From the NCBI GenBank assembly GCA_949878435.1, contig CATLAK010000009.1, positions 36,969-100,968 of the forward strand: a DNA stretch of 64,000 nucleotides, in the 5' to 3' direction. Under the pieces are notes generated by a model. It was not told the origin of the DNA, did not search any database, and was given only the letters and a program-made list of their open reading frames with translations. Position numbers and translations under genes: made by a program. Below, piece by piece: positions 1 through 9,127 of the stretch; positions within the stretch are counted from its first letter, which is position 1; each line of letters opens with the position of its first letter. This stretch comes from an uncultured Lachnospiraceae bacterium (lineage in GTDB: Bacteria > Bacillota > Clostridia > Lachnospirales > Lachnospiraceae).

Positions 1-11
1 CGGCAGGAGGC

Positions 12-39
12 AAATTGTGTATTGAAATTAACACAATTT
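12..39. repeat. Inverted repeat upstream of pta
   Basis: A perfect 9-base inverted repeat (AAATTGTGT at 12-20, ACACAATTT at 31-39) with a 10-base spacer, followed by T residues to about 42. It lies just before the pta promoter. It could be the terminator of a gene left of the window or an operator. The 10-base spacing does not fit the Crp/FNR pattern and the arms do not fit the usual Rex half-sites. Confidence 0.4.
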
Positions 40-54
40 TTTATAAGGTTATGC

Positions 55-83
55 TTGCCGTAAAAAGCGGTTTGAAATATAAT
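55..83 (+). promoter_or_regulatory. Sigma-A promoter of pta-ackA
   Basis: TTGCCG at 55-60 and a perfect TATAAT at 78-83, separated by 17 bases. It is about 60 bases upstream of the pta start, with no other gene between. Confidence 0.7.
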
Positions 84-142
84 TTTTAGTAGAAACAGCA
101 ACAAGCAAAAACGATAAGGCGGGCGTGAAAGGAGAACGGGGT

Positions 143-1144
143 ATGTCATACATTGATGTGATCAAGGACAAGGCAAGGATGGATCGGAAGACCATCGTTC
201 TGCCGGAAACAACGGACAAGCGTACGTTGATTGCAGCATCACAGATTATTAAAGAGGGAATTGCGGATATCATCATGATCGGAAATGAAGAAAAGATCAT
301 GGACGGTGCAACGTGGCTGGAGATAGAGCTTGACGGGGTCAAGATTATTAATCCGGAACTCTGCGATAAACTGGACGATTATGTGAATCTTTTGTATGAA
401 ACGAGAAAATCTAAGGGAATGACTCCTGAGAAGGCAAGGGATATTCTTCTTAGCGATTACCTCACTTTTGGAGTCATCATGGTAAAGGCAAATGATGCCG
501 ACGGTATGGTGGCAGGCGCCTGCCATGCGACGGCGGATACGCTGCGGCCTGCCCTGCAGATTTTAAAGACAGCGCCCGGTGTAAAGCTGGTTTCCGGCTT
601 TTTCCTGATGTGTGTGCCCAACTGCGAGTTCGGAGAAAACGGAACCTTCCTGTTTGCGGATTGCGGATTGAATCAGGATCCCACACCGGAGGAATTGGCA
701 GCGATTGCAGATACCTCTGCAAAAAGTTTTAAGAGTCTGGTGGGAGCCAAGCCCATTATCGCCATGCTGTCCCATTCCACCAAGGGAAGCGCCAAGCACG
801 AATTGGTGGACAAGATGGTGGAGGCGACCAGAATCGCGCATGAACAGTATCCCAACCTGATGCTGGACGGCGAACTGCAGACCGATGCCGCACTGGTGCC
901 CCAGGTTGCCAAGTCCAAAGCGCCGGGAAGCGAAGTGGCAGGCAAGGCAAATGTACTGATCTTCCCCAATCTGGACTGCGGAAATATCGGATATAAGCTG
1001 GTGCAGAGGCTGGCAAATGCAGAAGCCTACGGACCAATGCTTCAGGGAATCGCGAAGCCGGTCAACGATCTCTCCAGAGGATGTTCCTGGCAGGATATCG
1101 TGGGCGTGGTAGCGCTGACGGCGGTTCAGGCACAGCTGGCATAA
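143..1144 (+). CDS. pta: Phosphate acetyltransferase
   Basis: Converts acetyl-CoA and phosphate to acetyl phosphate and CoA, the first step of acetate production with ATP gain, in the cytosol. The 333-residue product has the family's N-terminus (KTIVLPETTDKRTL near residue 17) and the conserved GMVAGACHATADTLRPALQ stretch near residue 120, and its length is that of the short, single-domain Pta type. The ATG at 143 is preferred over an in-frame GTG at 125 because GGAG (131-134) lies 8 bases before it. ackA follows 40 bases downstream, the usual acetate-kinase pathway pair, and both appear to share the promoter at 55-83. Confidence 0.95.
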   Translation: MSYIDVIKDKARMDRKTIVLPETTDKRTLIAASQIIKEGIADIIMIGNEEKIMDGATWLEIELDGVKIINPELCDKLDDYVNLLYETRKSKGMTPEKARDILLSDYLTFGVIMVKANDADGMVAGACHATADTLRPALQILKTAPGVKLVSGFFLMCVPNCEFGENGTFLFADCGLNQDPTPEELAAIADTSAKSFKSLVGAKPIIAMLSHSTKGSAKHELVDKMVEATRIAHEQYPNLMLDGELQTDAALVPQVAKSKAPGSEVAGKANVLIFPNLDCGNIGYKLVQRLANAEAYGPMLQGIAKPVNDLSRGCSWQDIVGVVALTAVQAQLA

Positions 1145-1184
1145 TGGCTTTTTAGGATAAATAGGAGAATGGAAAGGAAAAATC

Positions 1185-2387
1185 ATGAAAGAGATGAATG
1201 TTCTTGTAATCAACTGCGGAAGTTCTTCCCTGAAATTTCAGCTGATCAATTCTAAATCAGAGGAAGTGATCGCGAAAGGGCTTTGCGAAAGAATCGGTAT
1301 TGAAGGAAGTAAAATGACCTATACACCTGCCGGCGGAGAAAAAGTGGAGACGCAAACGCCGATGAAGGATCACACCCAGGCAGTGGAACTTGTCCTCCAT
1401 GCGCTGACGGATGCAAAGACAGGCGTTGTAAAGAGCCTTGATGAGATTGGGGCAGTGGGACACAGAATCGTGCACGGCGGAGAAAACTTTGCCTCCTCCA
1501 CCTTGATTACAGACGAGGTTATGAATGCCATTGAAAAGTGTAATGATTTAGCGCCGCTTCACAATCCGGCAAATCTGATCGGAATCAGAGCCTGCATGGA
1601 ACTGATGCCTGATACGCCCATGGCGGCTGTTTTTGATACGGCATTTCACCAGACCATGCCGGAGGAAGCTTACCTGTATGGCATTCCATACCATTATTAT
1701 GAGGACTACAAAATCAGAAGATATGGTTTCCACGGAACCAGTCATTCCTATGTGTCCCGCAGGGCGGCGGAACTGTTAAATAAGAAATATGAAGATTTAA
1801 AGATCATTGTCTGTCATTTAGGAAACGGAGCCAGCATTTCCGCGGTAAAGAATGGAAAATGTGTGGACACTTCCATGGGACTTACGCCTTTAGAGGGGCT
1901 GATCATGGGAACGCGTTCAGGGGATTTGGACCCTGCCATCATAGAGTTTTTGTGCAATAAGGAAGATAAAACCGTAAAAGAAATTCTGAATGTGCTGAAT
2001 AAAGAATCAGGTGTCTTAGGCTTATCGGGCGGCTTTTCATCCGACTTCAGAGACCTAGAAAAGGCATACCGCGCAGGTGATGCTGCAGCTGTCAGAACCA
2101 TGAGGGCATTTGCTTACAGGGTGGCAAAATATGTGGGAGCCTACACCGCTGCCATGAACGGTGTGGATGTAATCTGCTTTACCGCAGGAATTGGGGAGAA
2201 CAATCCGCTTACCAGAACCATGGTGGCATCTTACCTCGGCTATCTGGGAATAGAACTTGATGAGGAGGCAAATGCAAAGCGCGGCGAGGATGTTTTGATT
2301 TCCACTCCGGAGAGCAGGACAAAAGTGTTTGTCATTCCGACCAACGAGGAACTTGCAATCGCCAGAGAAACGGTTGCGCTGCTTTAG
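1185..2387 (+). CDS. ackA: Acetate kinase
   Basis: Transfers phosphate from acetyl phosphate to ADP, giving acetate and ATP. The 400-residue protein is full length for the family: INCGSSSLKFQL near the N-terminus (phosphate-binding ASKHA fold), GHRIVHGGE near residue 92, RYGFHGTSH near residue 180 and the C-terminal CFTAGIGENNPLTR adenosine-binding segment. A GGAAAGGA ribosome site precedes the ATG. It is co-transcribed with pta, so acetyl-CoA is turned to acetate with one ATP made, as expected in a fermenting anaerobe. Confidence 0.97.
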   Translation: MKEMNVLVINCGSSSLKFQLINSKSEEVIAKGLCERIGIEGSKMTYTPAGGEKVETQTPMKDHTQAVELVLHALTDAKTGVVKSLDEIGAVGHRIVHGGENFASSTLITDEVMNAIEKCNDLAPLHNPANLIGIRACMELMPDTPMAAVFDTAFHQTMPEEAYLYGIPYHYYEDYKIRRYGFHGTSHSYVSRRAAELLNKKYEDLKIIVCHLGNGASISAVKNGKCVDTSMGLTPLEGLIMGTRSGDLDPAIIEFLCNKEDKTVKEILNVLNKESGVLGLSGGFSSDFRDLEKAYRAGDAAAVRTMRAFAYRVAKYVGAYTAAMNGVDVICFTAGIGENNPLTRTMVASYLGYLGIELDEEANAKRGEDVLISTPESRTKVFVIPTNEELAIARETVALL

Positions 2388-2422
2388 GCGTGAAGGCAGT
2401 TGTAAAAAAATTCATGCAGGTA

Positions 2423-2451
2423 TTGACAAATATTGCAACCGCCGTTATAAT
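2423..2451 (+). promoter_or_regulatory. Consensus sigma-A promoter of yceD-rpmF
   Basis: A perfect TTGACA at 2423-2428 and perfect TATAAT at 2446-2451 with a 17-base spacer, 32 bases before the yceD start. This is among the strongest promoters in the window and fits a ribosomal-protein operon. Confidence 0.88.
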
Positions 2452-2483
2452 TGTTGAAGTGTGTGATTCATAGGGAGCATAAT

Positions 2484-3008
2484 ATGCTGATTAATCTGAC
2501 GGATGTGTTTACATCTGAGGGAAAAGAGAGAAAAGAAAGTTTCATATATGAGCCGGATTGCTTTTCCTACATGGGAAGTGACTACAGGATATGCGACAAG
2601 TCGCCTGTAGAGATTTCGTTTTTCAATCTGGAGAACGGAAAGGTCCTGATGAAGGGGAGCATGGATCTGACACTTGAAATTCCCTGCGACAGATGCCTTA
2701 AGATGGTGAAGCAGCCTGTACATGTGAAATTTGAGCAGGAAGTGTTTTCGCCGGATGCGGATGTGCAGTCGGAAAATCAGGACGAGCAGGGATTTATGGC
2801 TGGGTATGAGCTGGATGCAGAAGCGCTCCTGTATGGTGAAATCTTAGTTAATATGCCTGTTAAGGTTTTGTGCAGACCAGACTGTAAGGGAATCTGTAAG
2901 CAGTGTGGGCACAATTTAAATGAGGGAGAATGCGGATGCGATACATTTATCCCAGATCCTAGAATGGCGGCTATTAAAGATATCTTTAACGCGGATAAGG
3001 AGGTGTAA
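2484..3008 (+). CDS. yceD: YceD/DUF177 family protein
   Basis: A 174-residue protein of the DUF177 (YceD) family. Family members are almost always encoded directly before rpmF and have been linked to 23S rRNA and ribosome assembly. Cysteine pairs typical of the family are visible: PCDRC near residue 73 and a cluster CRPDCKGICKQCG plus CGC near residues 132-152, likely a zinc-binding ribbon. The ATG at 2484 is chosen because GGGAG lies at 2473-2477; an in-frame TTG at 2451 overlaps the -10 box and cannot be used. rpmF begins 2 bases after the stop. Confidence 0.88.
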   Translation: MLINLTDVFTSEGKERKESFIYEPDCFSYMGSDYRICDKSPVEISFFNLENGKVLMKGSMDLTLEIPCDRCLKMVKQPVHVKFEQEVFSPDADVQSENQDEQGFMAGYELDAEALLYGEILVNMPVKVLCRPDCKGICKQCGHNLNEGECGCDTFIPDPRMAAIKDIFNADKEV

Positions 3009-3010
3009 CG

Positions 3011-3190
3011 ATGTCTATTTGTCCTAAGAATAAATCTTCAAAGTCAAGAAGAGATAAAAGAAGAGCAAACTGGAAAATGAGTGCTCCTACATTGGTGAAG
3101 TGCAGCAAGTGCGGCGCGCTGATGATGCCTCACAGAGTATGTAAAGCATGCGGCTCTTACAACAAGAAAGAAATCATCAGTGTTGATTAA
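3011..3190 (+). CDS. rpmF: 50S ribosomal protein L32
   Basis: A 59-residue, very basic protein starting MSICPKNKSSKSRRDKRRAN, with the L32 zinc ribbon CSKCG...CKACG in the second half. All four cysteines are present, so this is the zinc-binding form. It sits directly after yceD as in most bacteria and is followed by a terminator at 3205-3235. Confidence 0.96.
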   Translation: MSICPKNKSSKSRRDKRRANWKMSAPTLVKCSKCGALMMPHRVCKACGSYNKKEIISVD

Positions 3191-3204
3191 GCGAAAGCGG
3201 AAAC

Positions 3205-3235
3205 AAAGCAATCCAAAGATTGGGTTGCTTTTTTA
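3205..3235 (+). terminator. Terminator after rpmF
   Basis: Stem AAAGCAA / TTGCTTT around a CC...GG-closed loop, running into a stretch of six or more T residues. It ends the yceD-rpmF transcript. Confidence 0.85.
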
Positions 3236-3240
3236 TTACA

Positions 3241-3562
3241 ATAAGTTGGCTCGCTAAGCGAGGCAGCGTTTGTTCATAAACTGGCTGGTAGGATCCTTTT
3301 TTAGTATGCGGAAAGGATTTATACATATATGAAGTCACCCGATAATAGATATGCTATCGTGTTTGATGATGCGATAGAGCAGTATATGGCAACCACTATA
3401 TGTGTTGTTCGAAATCAATCCTAAAGGAGGGAATCTTTTAATGTTTTAGTGGAAAATCGGTTGACCGGATAACAATGATGGATGAAAAATTATTTGTAAT
3501 CAAAATTCTGCTTGATTTTTATAATATGGTTTAGTATAGTTAAGAAGTACGTGGACGGAGGT
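3241..3562. other. Intergenic region before plsX
   Basis: About 320 bases with no convincing gene. It holds a possible 31-codon reading frame (ATG 3329-3331, stop 3422-3424; product starts MKSPDNRYAIVFDD) with a poorly spaced GGAAAGG, and an AAAGGAGGG at 3424-3432 that is followed only by ATG-TTT-TAG. A TATAAT at 3520-3525, with a weak TTGTAA 20 bases upstream, could be the plsX promoter. In Bacillus the fapR gene occupies this position; it is absent here. Confidence 0.4.
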
Positions 3563-3568
3563 ATGAAA

Positions 3569-4582
3569 ATGGCAGAATTTGTAAATGTAGCAGTTGACGC
3601 CATGGGTGGAGATAACGCGCCTGTAGAGATTGTAAAAGGCGCCATAGATGCAGTGAATGAAAGCAGTCATGTAAAAGTTTACCTGACCGGGCAGGAAGTG
3701 CTTATAAACAGCGAACTTGCCAAATATACTTATAACAAGGAACAGGTAGAAGTGGTTCCTGCATCGGAAGTGATCGAAACTGCCGAACCGCCGGTTATGG
3801 CGATTCGTAAGAAAAAGGATTCCTCCATCGTAAAGGCGCTTTATCTTGTCAAGGACGGAACCTGCGATGCTTATGTATCTGCCGGGAGCACGGGAGCTAC
3901 CCTGGTAGGGGGGCAGGTAATCGTAGGAAGGATCAAGGGCGTGGAGAGACCGCCTCTTGCACCGCTTATTCCCACTGCCGACGGATGTGCACTGCTAATC
4001 GACTGCGGCGCTAATGTGGATGCAAGACCTTCCCATCTGGTGCAGTTTGCCAAAATGGGTTCGGTGTACATGGAAAGCGTTATGGGCGTAAAGAATCCCA
4101 AGGTTGGGATCGTGAATATCGGGGCGGAAGAGGAGAAGGGAAATGCGCTGGTGAAAGAAACTTATCCGCTTTTAAAGAATTGCCCTGACATTAATTTTAT
4201 TGGAAGTATTGAAGCGAGGGATATTCCTTCCGGTCAGGCTGATGTTATCGTGTGTGAGGCGTTTGTGGGGAATGTTATCCTGAAAATGTATGAAGGCGTA
4301 GGCGGTACCTTGATTAAAAAGGTCAAGGAAGGCATGATGACTTCTTTAAGGAGCAAGATTGGGGCGCTTCTCGTTAAGCCCGCATTGAAACAGACCTTGA
4401 AGGCATTTGACTTAGAGCAATACGGCGGCGCGCCCATGCTGGGGCTGAACGGTCTTGTGGTCAAGACCCATGGAAGCTCTTCAGCAATTGAAATCAAAAA
4501 TTCTATTCTGCAATGTATCACCTTTACAGAACAGAATATCAATCAAAAAATAAAAGAAAAAATAACTATGGAAGAAAATTAG
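3569..4582 (+). CDS. plsX: Phosphate acyltransferase PlsX
   Basis: Makes acyl-phosphate from acyl-ACP, the entry point of membrane phospholipid synthesis; its partner PlsY is at 32109-32756. The 337-residue product has the family signature VAVDAMGGDNAPVEIVKGA at the N-terminus and SAGSTGATLVGG near residue 107. Of two nearby ATGs (3563, 3569) the second is chosen because GGAGGT at 3557-3562 abuts the first but is 6 bases from the second. acpP follows 15 bases later; fabD and fabG, found between these genes in Bacillus, are not here. Confidence 0.94.
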   Translation: MAEFVNVAVDAMGGDNAPVEIVKGAIDAVNESSHVKVYLTGQEVLINSELAKYTYNKEQVEVVPASEVIETAEPPVMAIRKKKDSSIVKALYLVKDGTCDAYVSAGSTGATLVGGQVIVGRIKGVERPPLAPLIPTADGCALLIDCGANVDARPSHLVQFAKMGSVYMESVMGVKNPKVGIVNIGAEEEKGNALVKETYPLLKNCPDINFIGSIEARDIPSGQADVIVCEAFVGNVILKMYEGVGGTLIKKVKEGMMTSLRSKIGALLVKPALKQTLKAFDLEQYGGAPMLGLNGLVVKTHGSSSAIEIKNSILQCITFTEQNINQKIKEKITMEEN

Positions 4583-4597
4583 AAAGGAAACAGAAAA

Positions 4598-4828
4598 ATG
4601 GAATTTGAAAAATTGAAACAAGTAATTGCCGACGTACTCAACGTTGACCCTGAAGAAATCACGATGGAAACCACTTTTGTGGATGATCTGGGAGCCGATT
4701 CCTTAGATGTTTTTCAGATTATTATGGGAATAGAGGAAGAATTTGATATTGAAATTCCGGCTGAAGGTGCAGAGAAAATAGCAACCGTAGAAGAAGCAGT
4801 AAATCTGATTAAGAATGCATTGAACTAA
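4598..4828 (+). CDS. acpP: Acyl carrier protein
   Basis: A 76-residue acidic carrier that holds growing fatty-acyl chains on a 4'-phosphopantetheine arm. The attachment serine is Ser35 in the motif LGADSLD. Helix II and III ([18 protein letters not shown]) are typical. It follows plsX closely, so acyl-ACP supply and acyl-phosphate formation are co-expressed. A terminator overlaps its stop codon. Confidence 0.96.
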   Translation: MEFEKLKQVIADVLNVDPEEITMETTFVDDLGADSLDVFQIIMGIEEEFDIEIPAEGAEKIATVEEAVNLIKNALN

Positions 4829-4849
4829 AAAGCCCGCGAGGGCTTTTTT
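4827..4849 (+). terminator. Terminator after acpP
   Basis: Stem AGCCC / GGGCT with a GCGA tetraloop (4831-4844), flanked by A residues before and six T residues after. The first bases overlap the acpP stop codon. rnc begins 18 bases further on, so some read-through is likely. Confidence 0.85.
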
Positions 4850-4866
4850 GTCCGAAAGGGTGAAAT

Positions 4867-5559
4867 ATGTATAAACAGGAAGAATTAAAGAAACTGGAAG
4901 CAAAAATAGGCTATGAGTTTAAGAAGAAAGAACTGCTCCTGCAGGCACTGACCCATAGCTCTTTTTCTAATGAACAAAAAGTCAACAAATTGAAAGATTA
5001 TGAGAGACTGGAATTTTTGGGGGATGCGGTTTTGGAACTGCTCTCCAGCCGGTTCTTTTTTGATACTTATCCGGATATGTCGGAGGGAGAAATGACACGG
5101 CTTCGCTCTTCCATGGTCTGTGAGCCGGCGCTTGCCTTTTGTGCAAGAGAGCTGTCTTTGGGAGAGTTCATTCTTCTTGGAAAAGGGGAAGAGGCGACCG
5201 GCGGCAGGAAGAGAGATTCCATCATCTCGGATGTGATGGAGGCTGTAATCGGCGCTGTTTATTTGGACGGCGGAATCGGGGAAGCGGAGAAATTCATCCA
5301 CAAATACATTTTATCCGATTTGGAGAACAAGCAGCTTTTTTATGACAGCAAGACGCTGCTTCAGGAAAAAATGCAGAAGCAGGGCAGAACGATCGCCTAT
5401 GAGCTGGTAAGCGAGACGGGACCGGATCATGACAAGGTCTTTACCGTGGAGGTCGTCATTGACGGACAAACAATGGCGAGAGGGGAAGGGCGGAATAAAA
5501 AATCTGCACAACAGCAGGCAGCCTATCAGGCGCTGCTTGCAGAAATGTCGGAAAAGTAG
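4867..5559 (+). CDS. rnc: Ribonuclease III
   Basis: Endonuclease that cleaves double-stranded RNA, including rRNA precursors. The 230-residue protein has the catalytic-domain signature ERLEFLGDAVLELL near residues 46-59 (acidic metal ligands present), a second acidic site DVMEAVIGAVYLDGG near residue 120, and a C-terminal double-stranded-RNA-binding domain ending in NKKSAQQQAAYQALL. It begins the rnc-smc-ftsY cluster, the same order as in Bacillus. Confidence 0.96.
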   Translation: MYKQEELKKLEAKIGYEFKKKELLLQALTHSSFSNEQKVNKLKDYERLEFLGDAVLELLSSRFFFDTYPDMSEGEMTRLRSSMVCEPALAFCARELSLGEFILLGKGEEATGGRKRDSIISDVMEAVIGAVYLDGGIGEAEKFIHKYILSDLENKQLFYDSKTLLQEKMQKQGRTIAYELVSETGPDHDKVFTVEVVIDGQTMARGEGRNKKSAQQQAAYQALLAEMSEK

Positions 5560-5566
5560 GTGTTAT

Positions 5567-8500
5567 ATGTATTTAAAGAGTATTGAGATTCACGGATTTA
5601 AATCCTTTGCAAATAAACTGGTTTTTAAGTTTCATAACGGCATTACCGGAATCGTGGGACCTAACGGCAGCGGCAAGAGCAATGTCGCTGATGCGGTCCG
5701 CTGGGTATTAGGGGAACAGAGAATCAAGCAGCTTCGCGGGGCGTCCATGCAGGACGTCATTTTTTCGGGAACAGAAATGCGAAAGCCTTTGGGGTACGCT
5801 TATGTGGCAATCACCCTGGACAACTCGGATCATCAGCTTGCTATTGATTTTGATGAGGTGACGGTGGCAAGGCGGATCTATCGTTCCGGTGAAAGCGAAT
5901 ATCTTTTAAATGGTGCGCCCTGCAGGTTAAAAGACGTGAATGAGCTGTTTTATGATACAGGTATCGGAAAAGAGGGCTACTCTATCATCGGGCAGGGACA
6001 GATCGATAAGATCTTGAGCGGAAAGCCGGAGGAGAGAAGAGAGCTCTTTGATGAGGCTGCCGGTATCGTGAAGTTTAAAAAGCGCAAGGTGGCTGCCCAG
6101 AAAAAGCTGGAGGATGAAAAACAGAATCTGATCCGTGTAAATGATATTCTTTCGGAATTGGAAAAGCAGACAGGTCCCTTAGAAAAGCAGTCGGAGACGG
6201 CGAAGATCTATCTGAAAAAGAAAGAGGAATTAAAGACTTTAGACGTCAATATGTTCCTGCTTGAGAACGGTCATCTGCAGGAGCAGTTAAAGGACGCCCA
6301 GGAAAAATTTGAGATTGCCAGCGGGGATTTAGAACAGACTACCGGTCAGTATGAAAAGATCAAAGAAGAATACGAGCAGATTCAGGGTCAGATCGAGATG
6401 CTGGAGGAAACGATTTTAGCAGAGCGGACTTCTCTGTCTGATACCAGCATGCTCCGCGGCAAATTAGAAGGCGAGATCAATGTCCTGCGGGAGCAGATCA
6501 AATCTGCCAAGAGCAATGAGGAACATTTCAGGTTAAGAAGAGAAACGGTCTCAAAAGAGATGGAAGAAAAACTTAAGGATAAAGAGACCATTCTTGCCGA
6601 TAAGAAGGTAATCGATGAACAGGTTGCAGAAATTGAAAGCGCAAGAAATGAGGCAAGAGAAAAGCTGCTTGCAGTCCAAAGCCGGATAGAAGGGCTTAAC
6701 AATGACATTGAATCTGGTAAAAATACGATTATTGAGGCATTAAATTCAAGAGCTACCATCAAGTCAAAGCTGGGACGTTACGATACCATGACGGAGCAGA
6801 TCAATATCCGTAAGGCAGAGCTTACTTCAAGACTCCTTAGGGTAAAATCGGACGAAGCGGCACAGGAAGAGGTCATCAAAAATTTACAGGAAGAATTTGA
6901 GCGCATCAACAATGCAATCCATGACTTAAATGATTCTCAGGAACAGAAGGAAGAGAAGCTTGCACTGATCAGAGAAGAACTTGCAGGAAAGGATCAAAAA
7001 CTCCGGGATACCCAGGTAAGTTACCATCAGGAAAAATCAAAGCTGGAGGCGCTGACCAACCTGACGGAGCGCTACGAAGGGTATGGCGGCAGTGTCAAGA
7101 AGGTGATGGAATGCAAGGAACGTGAAAAAGGAATCATAGGCGTCGTTGCGGATATCATAAAGGTGGATAAGAAGTATGAAACTGCCATTGAGACGGCGTT
7201 AGGCGGCAATATCCAGAATATCGTCACGGACGATGAAGAGACGGCAAAGCGGATGATCTCCTTCTTAAAGCAGACAAAAGCAGGACGTGCGACCTTCCTT
7301 CCCCTTACCAGCATCACCAAGCCCCAGGAATTTAAGAATCAGGAAGCCTTAAAAGAAAAAGGTGTCATCGGCATGGCGGATGAGCTGGTTTCCATAGATG
7401 CGAAATACAAAAATGTGGCGAAAGCCATGCTGGGCAGAATCGTGGTGGTCGATCATGTGGATCATGCCGTAAAGATTGCCAGAAAGTTTGATTATGGAAT
7501 CCGTATGGTGACGCTGGAGGGAGAACTTTTAGTGCCAGGCGGTGCCATAAGCGGCGGTGCTTTCAAAAATAACAGCAATCTGCTGGGCAGAAGAAGAGAA
7601 ATCGAAGAGTTAGAGGGTAAAGTCAAAAAGTATCTGGTAGAGATCGATGGACTTTTAAATGAGATCGAACAGACAAAGGCAGATAGAAATAAACTCCGTC
7701 TGAGCCTGGAAGAGGACAAAGCCCTTTTGCAGAAAAAATTCATCGAGCAGAATACCGCAAGGCTGAATGTAATCAAGGCGCAGGAGCGCAAAGATGAGGC
7801 GGCGGAAGGTTCCATGGAACTTAAGGCGGAAGAGCGGGAAATCGAAAACCAGATTAAGGAGATCAAGGCAAATAAGCAGGAGATCCAGAAGGAACTGGAA
7901 GACTCTGAACTTTTGGAAAAGAAGGTTGAGCAGCAGATCAGAAAGTTTCAGATGGAGCTTGAAGAGGCGCGCAAGGAAGAATCCGGACAGTCCGCCCACG
8001 TTTCGGAATGGGATGTGGAAGTGGAAAAAATGCTCCAGCAACAGGATTTTCACCAGCAGAATGTAGACCGTATCGACGGCGAGATAAACCGTTTTGAAAA
8101 AGAACTGGAAGAAATCAATGAGGGACTTAGACAAAGCGGGGAAGATACCGAAAAGAAACAAAGTGATATCACTTCCATCGAGGAGACCATTGCCGCTTCC
8201 CATACCACCCAGGGAGATACCGAAAAGAAGCTGAAGGAAGACGTGGAGAAGAAGGAACAGCTTTCTTTGAAGCAAAAGAATTTCTTTACAGACAGAGAAG
8301 CCTTGGCAGAGAAGATGACAGGGCTTGACAAGGAAGTGTACCGTTTAAATGCCCAGAAAGAGAAATTTCAGGAAGCCTTGGAAAGTCAGATCAATTACAT
8401 GTGGGATGAATATGAGATCACCCTTTCCGATGCCGCATCTTTAAGGAATGAGGAACTTAACGACCGCACGGCGATGAAGAAGGAAATCACTTCTTTGAAG

Positions 8501-9127
8501 GAACAGATCAAGAAGCTGGGCGATGTCAATGTCAATGCAATCGAAGATTACAAAAACTTAATGGAGCGCTATACCTTCCTCAAAACCCAGCATGACGATC
8601 TGGTGGAGGCGGAAAAGACGCTGGAAGGAATTATCGTAGAACTTGATACCGCCATGCGTAAGCAGTTCAATGAAAAGTTTGCCGAAATCGGAAGAGAGTT
8701 CGACAAGGTGTTCAAAGAATTATTCGGCGGCGGAAAGGGAACGCTGGAATTGATGGAAGATGAGGACATCTTAGAGGCAGGCATCCGCATCATCGCGCAG
8801 CCGCCCGGAAAGAAACTGCAGAATATGATGCAGCTATCCGGCGGGGAGAAGGCACTTACGGCAATTGCCCTTTTGTTTGCCATTCAGAACCTGAAACCCT
8901 CTCCCTTTTGCCTTTTGGATGAGATCGAGGCGGCGCTTGACGAAAATAATGTAACCCGGTTTGCAAAATATCTACATAAACTTACCAAGAACACACAGTT
9001 CATTGTGATCACCCACAGGCGCGGCACCATGGAAAAGGCGGACAGGCTGTATGGTATCACCATGCAGGAGAAGGGGGTCTCTACACTGGTAAGTGTAAAT
9101 CTGATTGATAAGGAGCTGGATGACTGA
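5567..9127 (+). CDS. smc: Chromosome segregation protein SMC
   Basis: ATPase that compacts and organises the chromosome together with ScpA and ScpB. The 1186-residue protein starts MYLKSIEIHGFKSFANKLVF, has Walker A GPNGSGKSN near residue 32, two long coiled coils on either side of a hinge (about residues 500-680), the ABC signature LSGGEKALTAIALLFA and Walker B CLLDEIEAALDENN near the C-terminus. The reading frame is open further upstream, but only the ATG at 5567 gives the family N-terminus, and it lies 7 bases after the rnc stop. Its stop overlaps the ftsY start by one base (TGATG). Confidence 0.97.
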   Translation: MYLKSIEIHGFKSFANKLVFKFHNGITGIVGPNGSGKSNVADAVRWVLGEQRIKQLRGASMQDVIFSGTEMRKPLGYAYVAITLDNSDHQLAIDFDEVTVARRIYRSGESEYLLNGAPCRLKDVNELFYDTGIGKEGYSIIGQGQIDKILSGKPEERRELFDEAAGIVKFKKRKVAAQKKLEDEKQNLIRVNDILSELEKQTGPLEKQSETAKIYLKKKEELKTLDVNMFLLENGHLQEQLKDAQEKFEIASGDLEQTTGQYEKIKEEYEQIQGQIEMLEETILAERTSLSDTSMLRGKLEGEINVLREQIKSAKSNEEHFRLRRETVSKEMEEKLKDKETILADKKVIDEQVAEIESARNEAREKLLAVQSRIEGLNNDIESGKNTIIEALNSRATIKSKLGRYDTMTEQINIRKAELTSRLLRVKSDEAAQEEVIKNLQEEFERINNAIHDLNDSQEQKEEKLALIREELAGKDQKLRDTQVSYHQEKSKLEALTNLTERYEGYGGSVKKVMECKEREKGIIGVVADIIKVDKKYETAIETALGGNIQNIVTDDEETAKRMISFLKQTKAGRATFLPLTSITKPQEFKNQEALKEKGVIGMADELVSIDAKYKNVAKAMLGRIVVVDHVDHAVKIARKFDYGIRMVTLEGELLVPGGAISGGAFKNNSNLLGRRREIEELEGKVKKYLVEIDGLLNEIEQTKADRNKLRLSLEEDKALLQKKFIEQNTARLNVIKAQERKDEAAEGSMELKAEEREIENQIKEIKANKQEIQKELEDSELLEKKVEQQIRKFQMELEEARKEESGQSAHVSEWDVEVEKMLQQQDFHQQNVDRIDGEINRFEKELEEINEGLRQSGEDTEKKQSDITSIEETIAASHTTQGDTEKKLKEDVEKKEQLSLKQKNFFTDREALAEKMTGLDKEVYRLNAQKEKFQEALESQINYMWDEYEITLSDAASLRNEELNDRTAMKKEITSLKEQIKKLGDVNVNAIEDYKNLMERYTFLKTQHDDLVEAEKTLEGIIVELDTAMRKQFNEKFAEIGREFDKVFKELFGGGKGTLELMEDEDILEAGIRIIAQPPGKKLQNMMQLSGGEKALTAIALLFAIQNLKPSPFCLLDEIEAALDENNVTRFAKYLHKLTKNTQFIVITHRRGTMEKADRLYGITMQEKGVSTLVSVNLIDKELDD

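Noticed and set aside
12..39. Possible Rex or Crp/FNR operator before pta
   Set aside because: The arms and the 10-base spacing do not fit the known TTGTTAA-N4-TTAACAA or TGTGA-N6-TCACA patterns; kept only as an inverted repeat.
563..1213. 216-codon reverse-strand frame across pta
   Set aside because: Complement of a strongly conserved gene; its amino-acid sequence is Cys/His-rich and unlike any family, and no ribosome site is present.
3531..3550. FapR-like operator before plsX (starts TTAGTATAG)
   Set aside because: Only one half-site resembles the FapR consensus; the other half is not its complement.
7655..8275. 206-codon leucine/phenylalanine-rich reverse frame inside smc
   Set aside because: It is the complement of coiled-coil codons rich in Glu and Lys, which reads as Leu/Phe; it looks membrane-like only for that reason.
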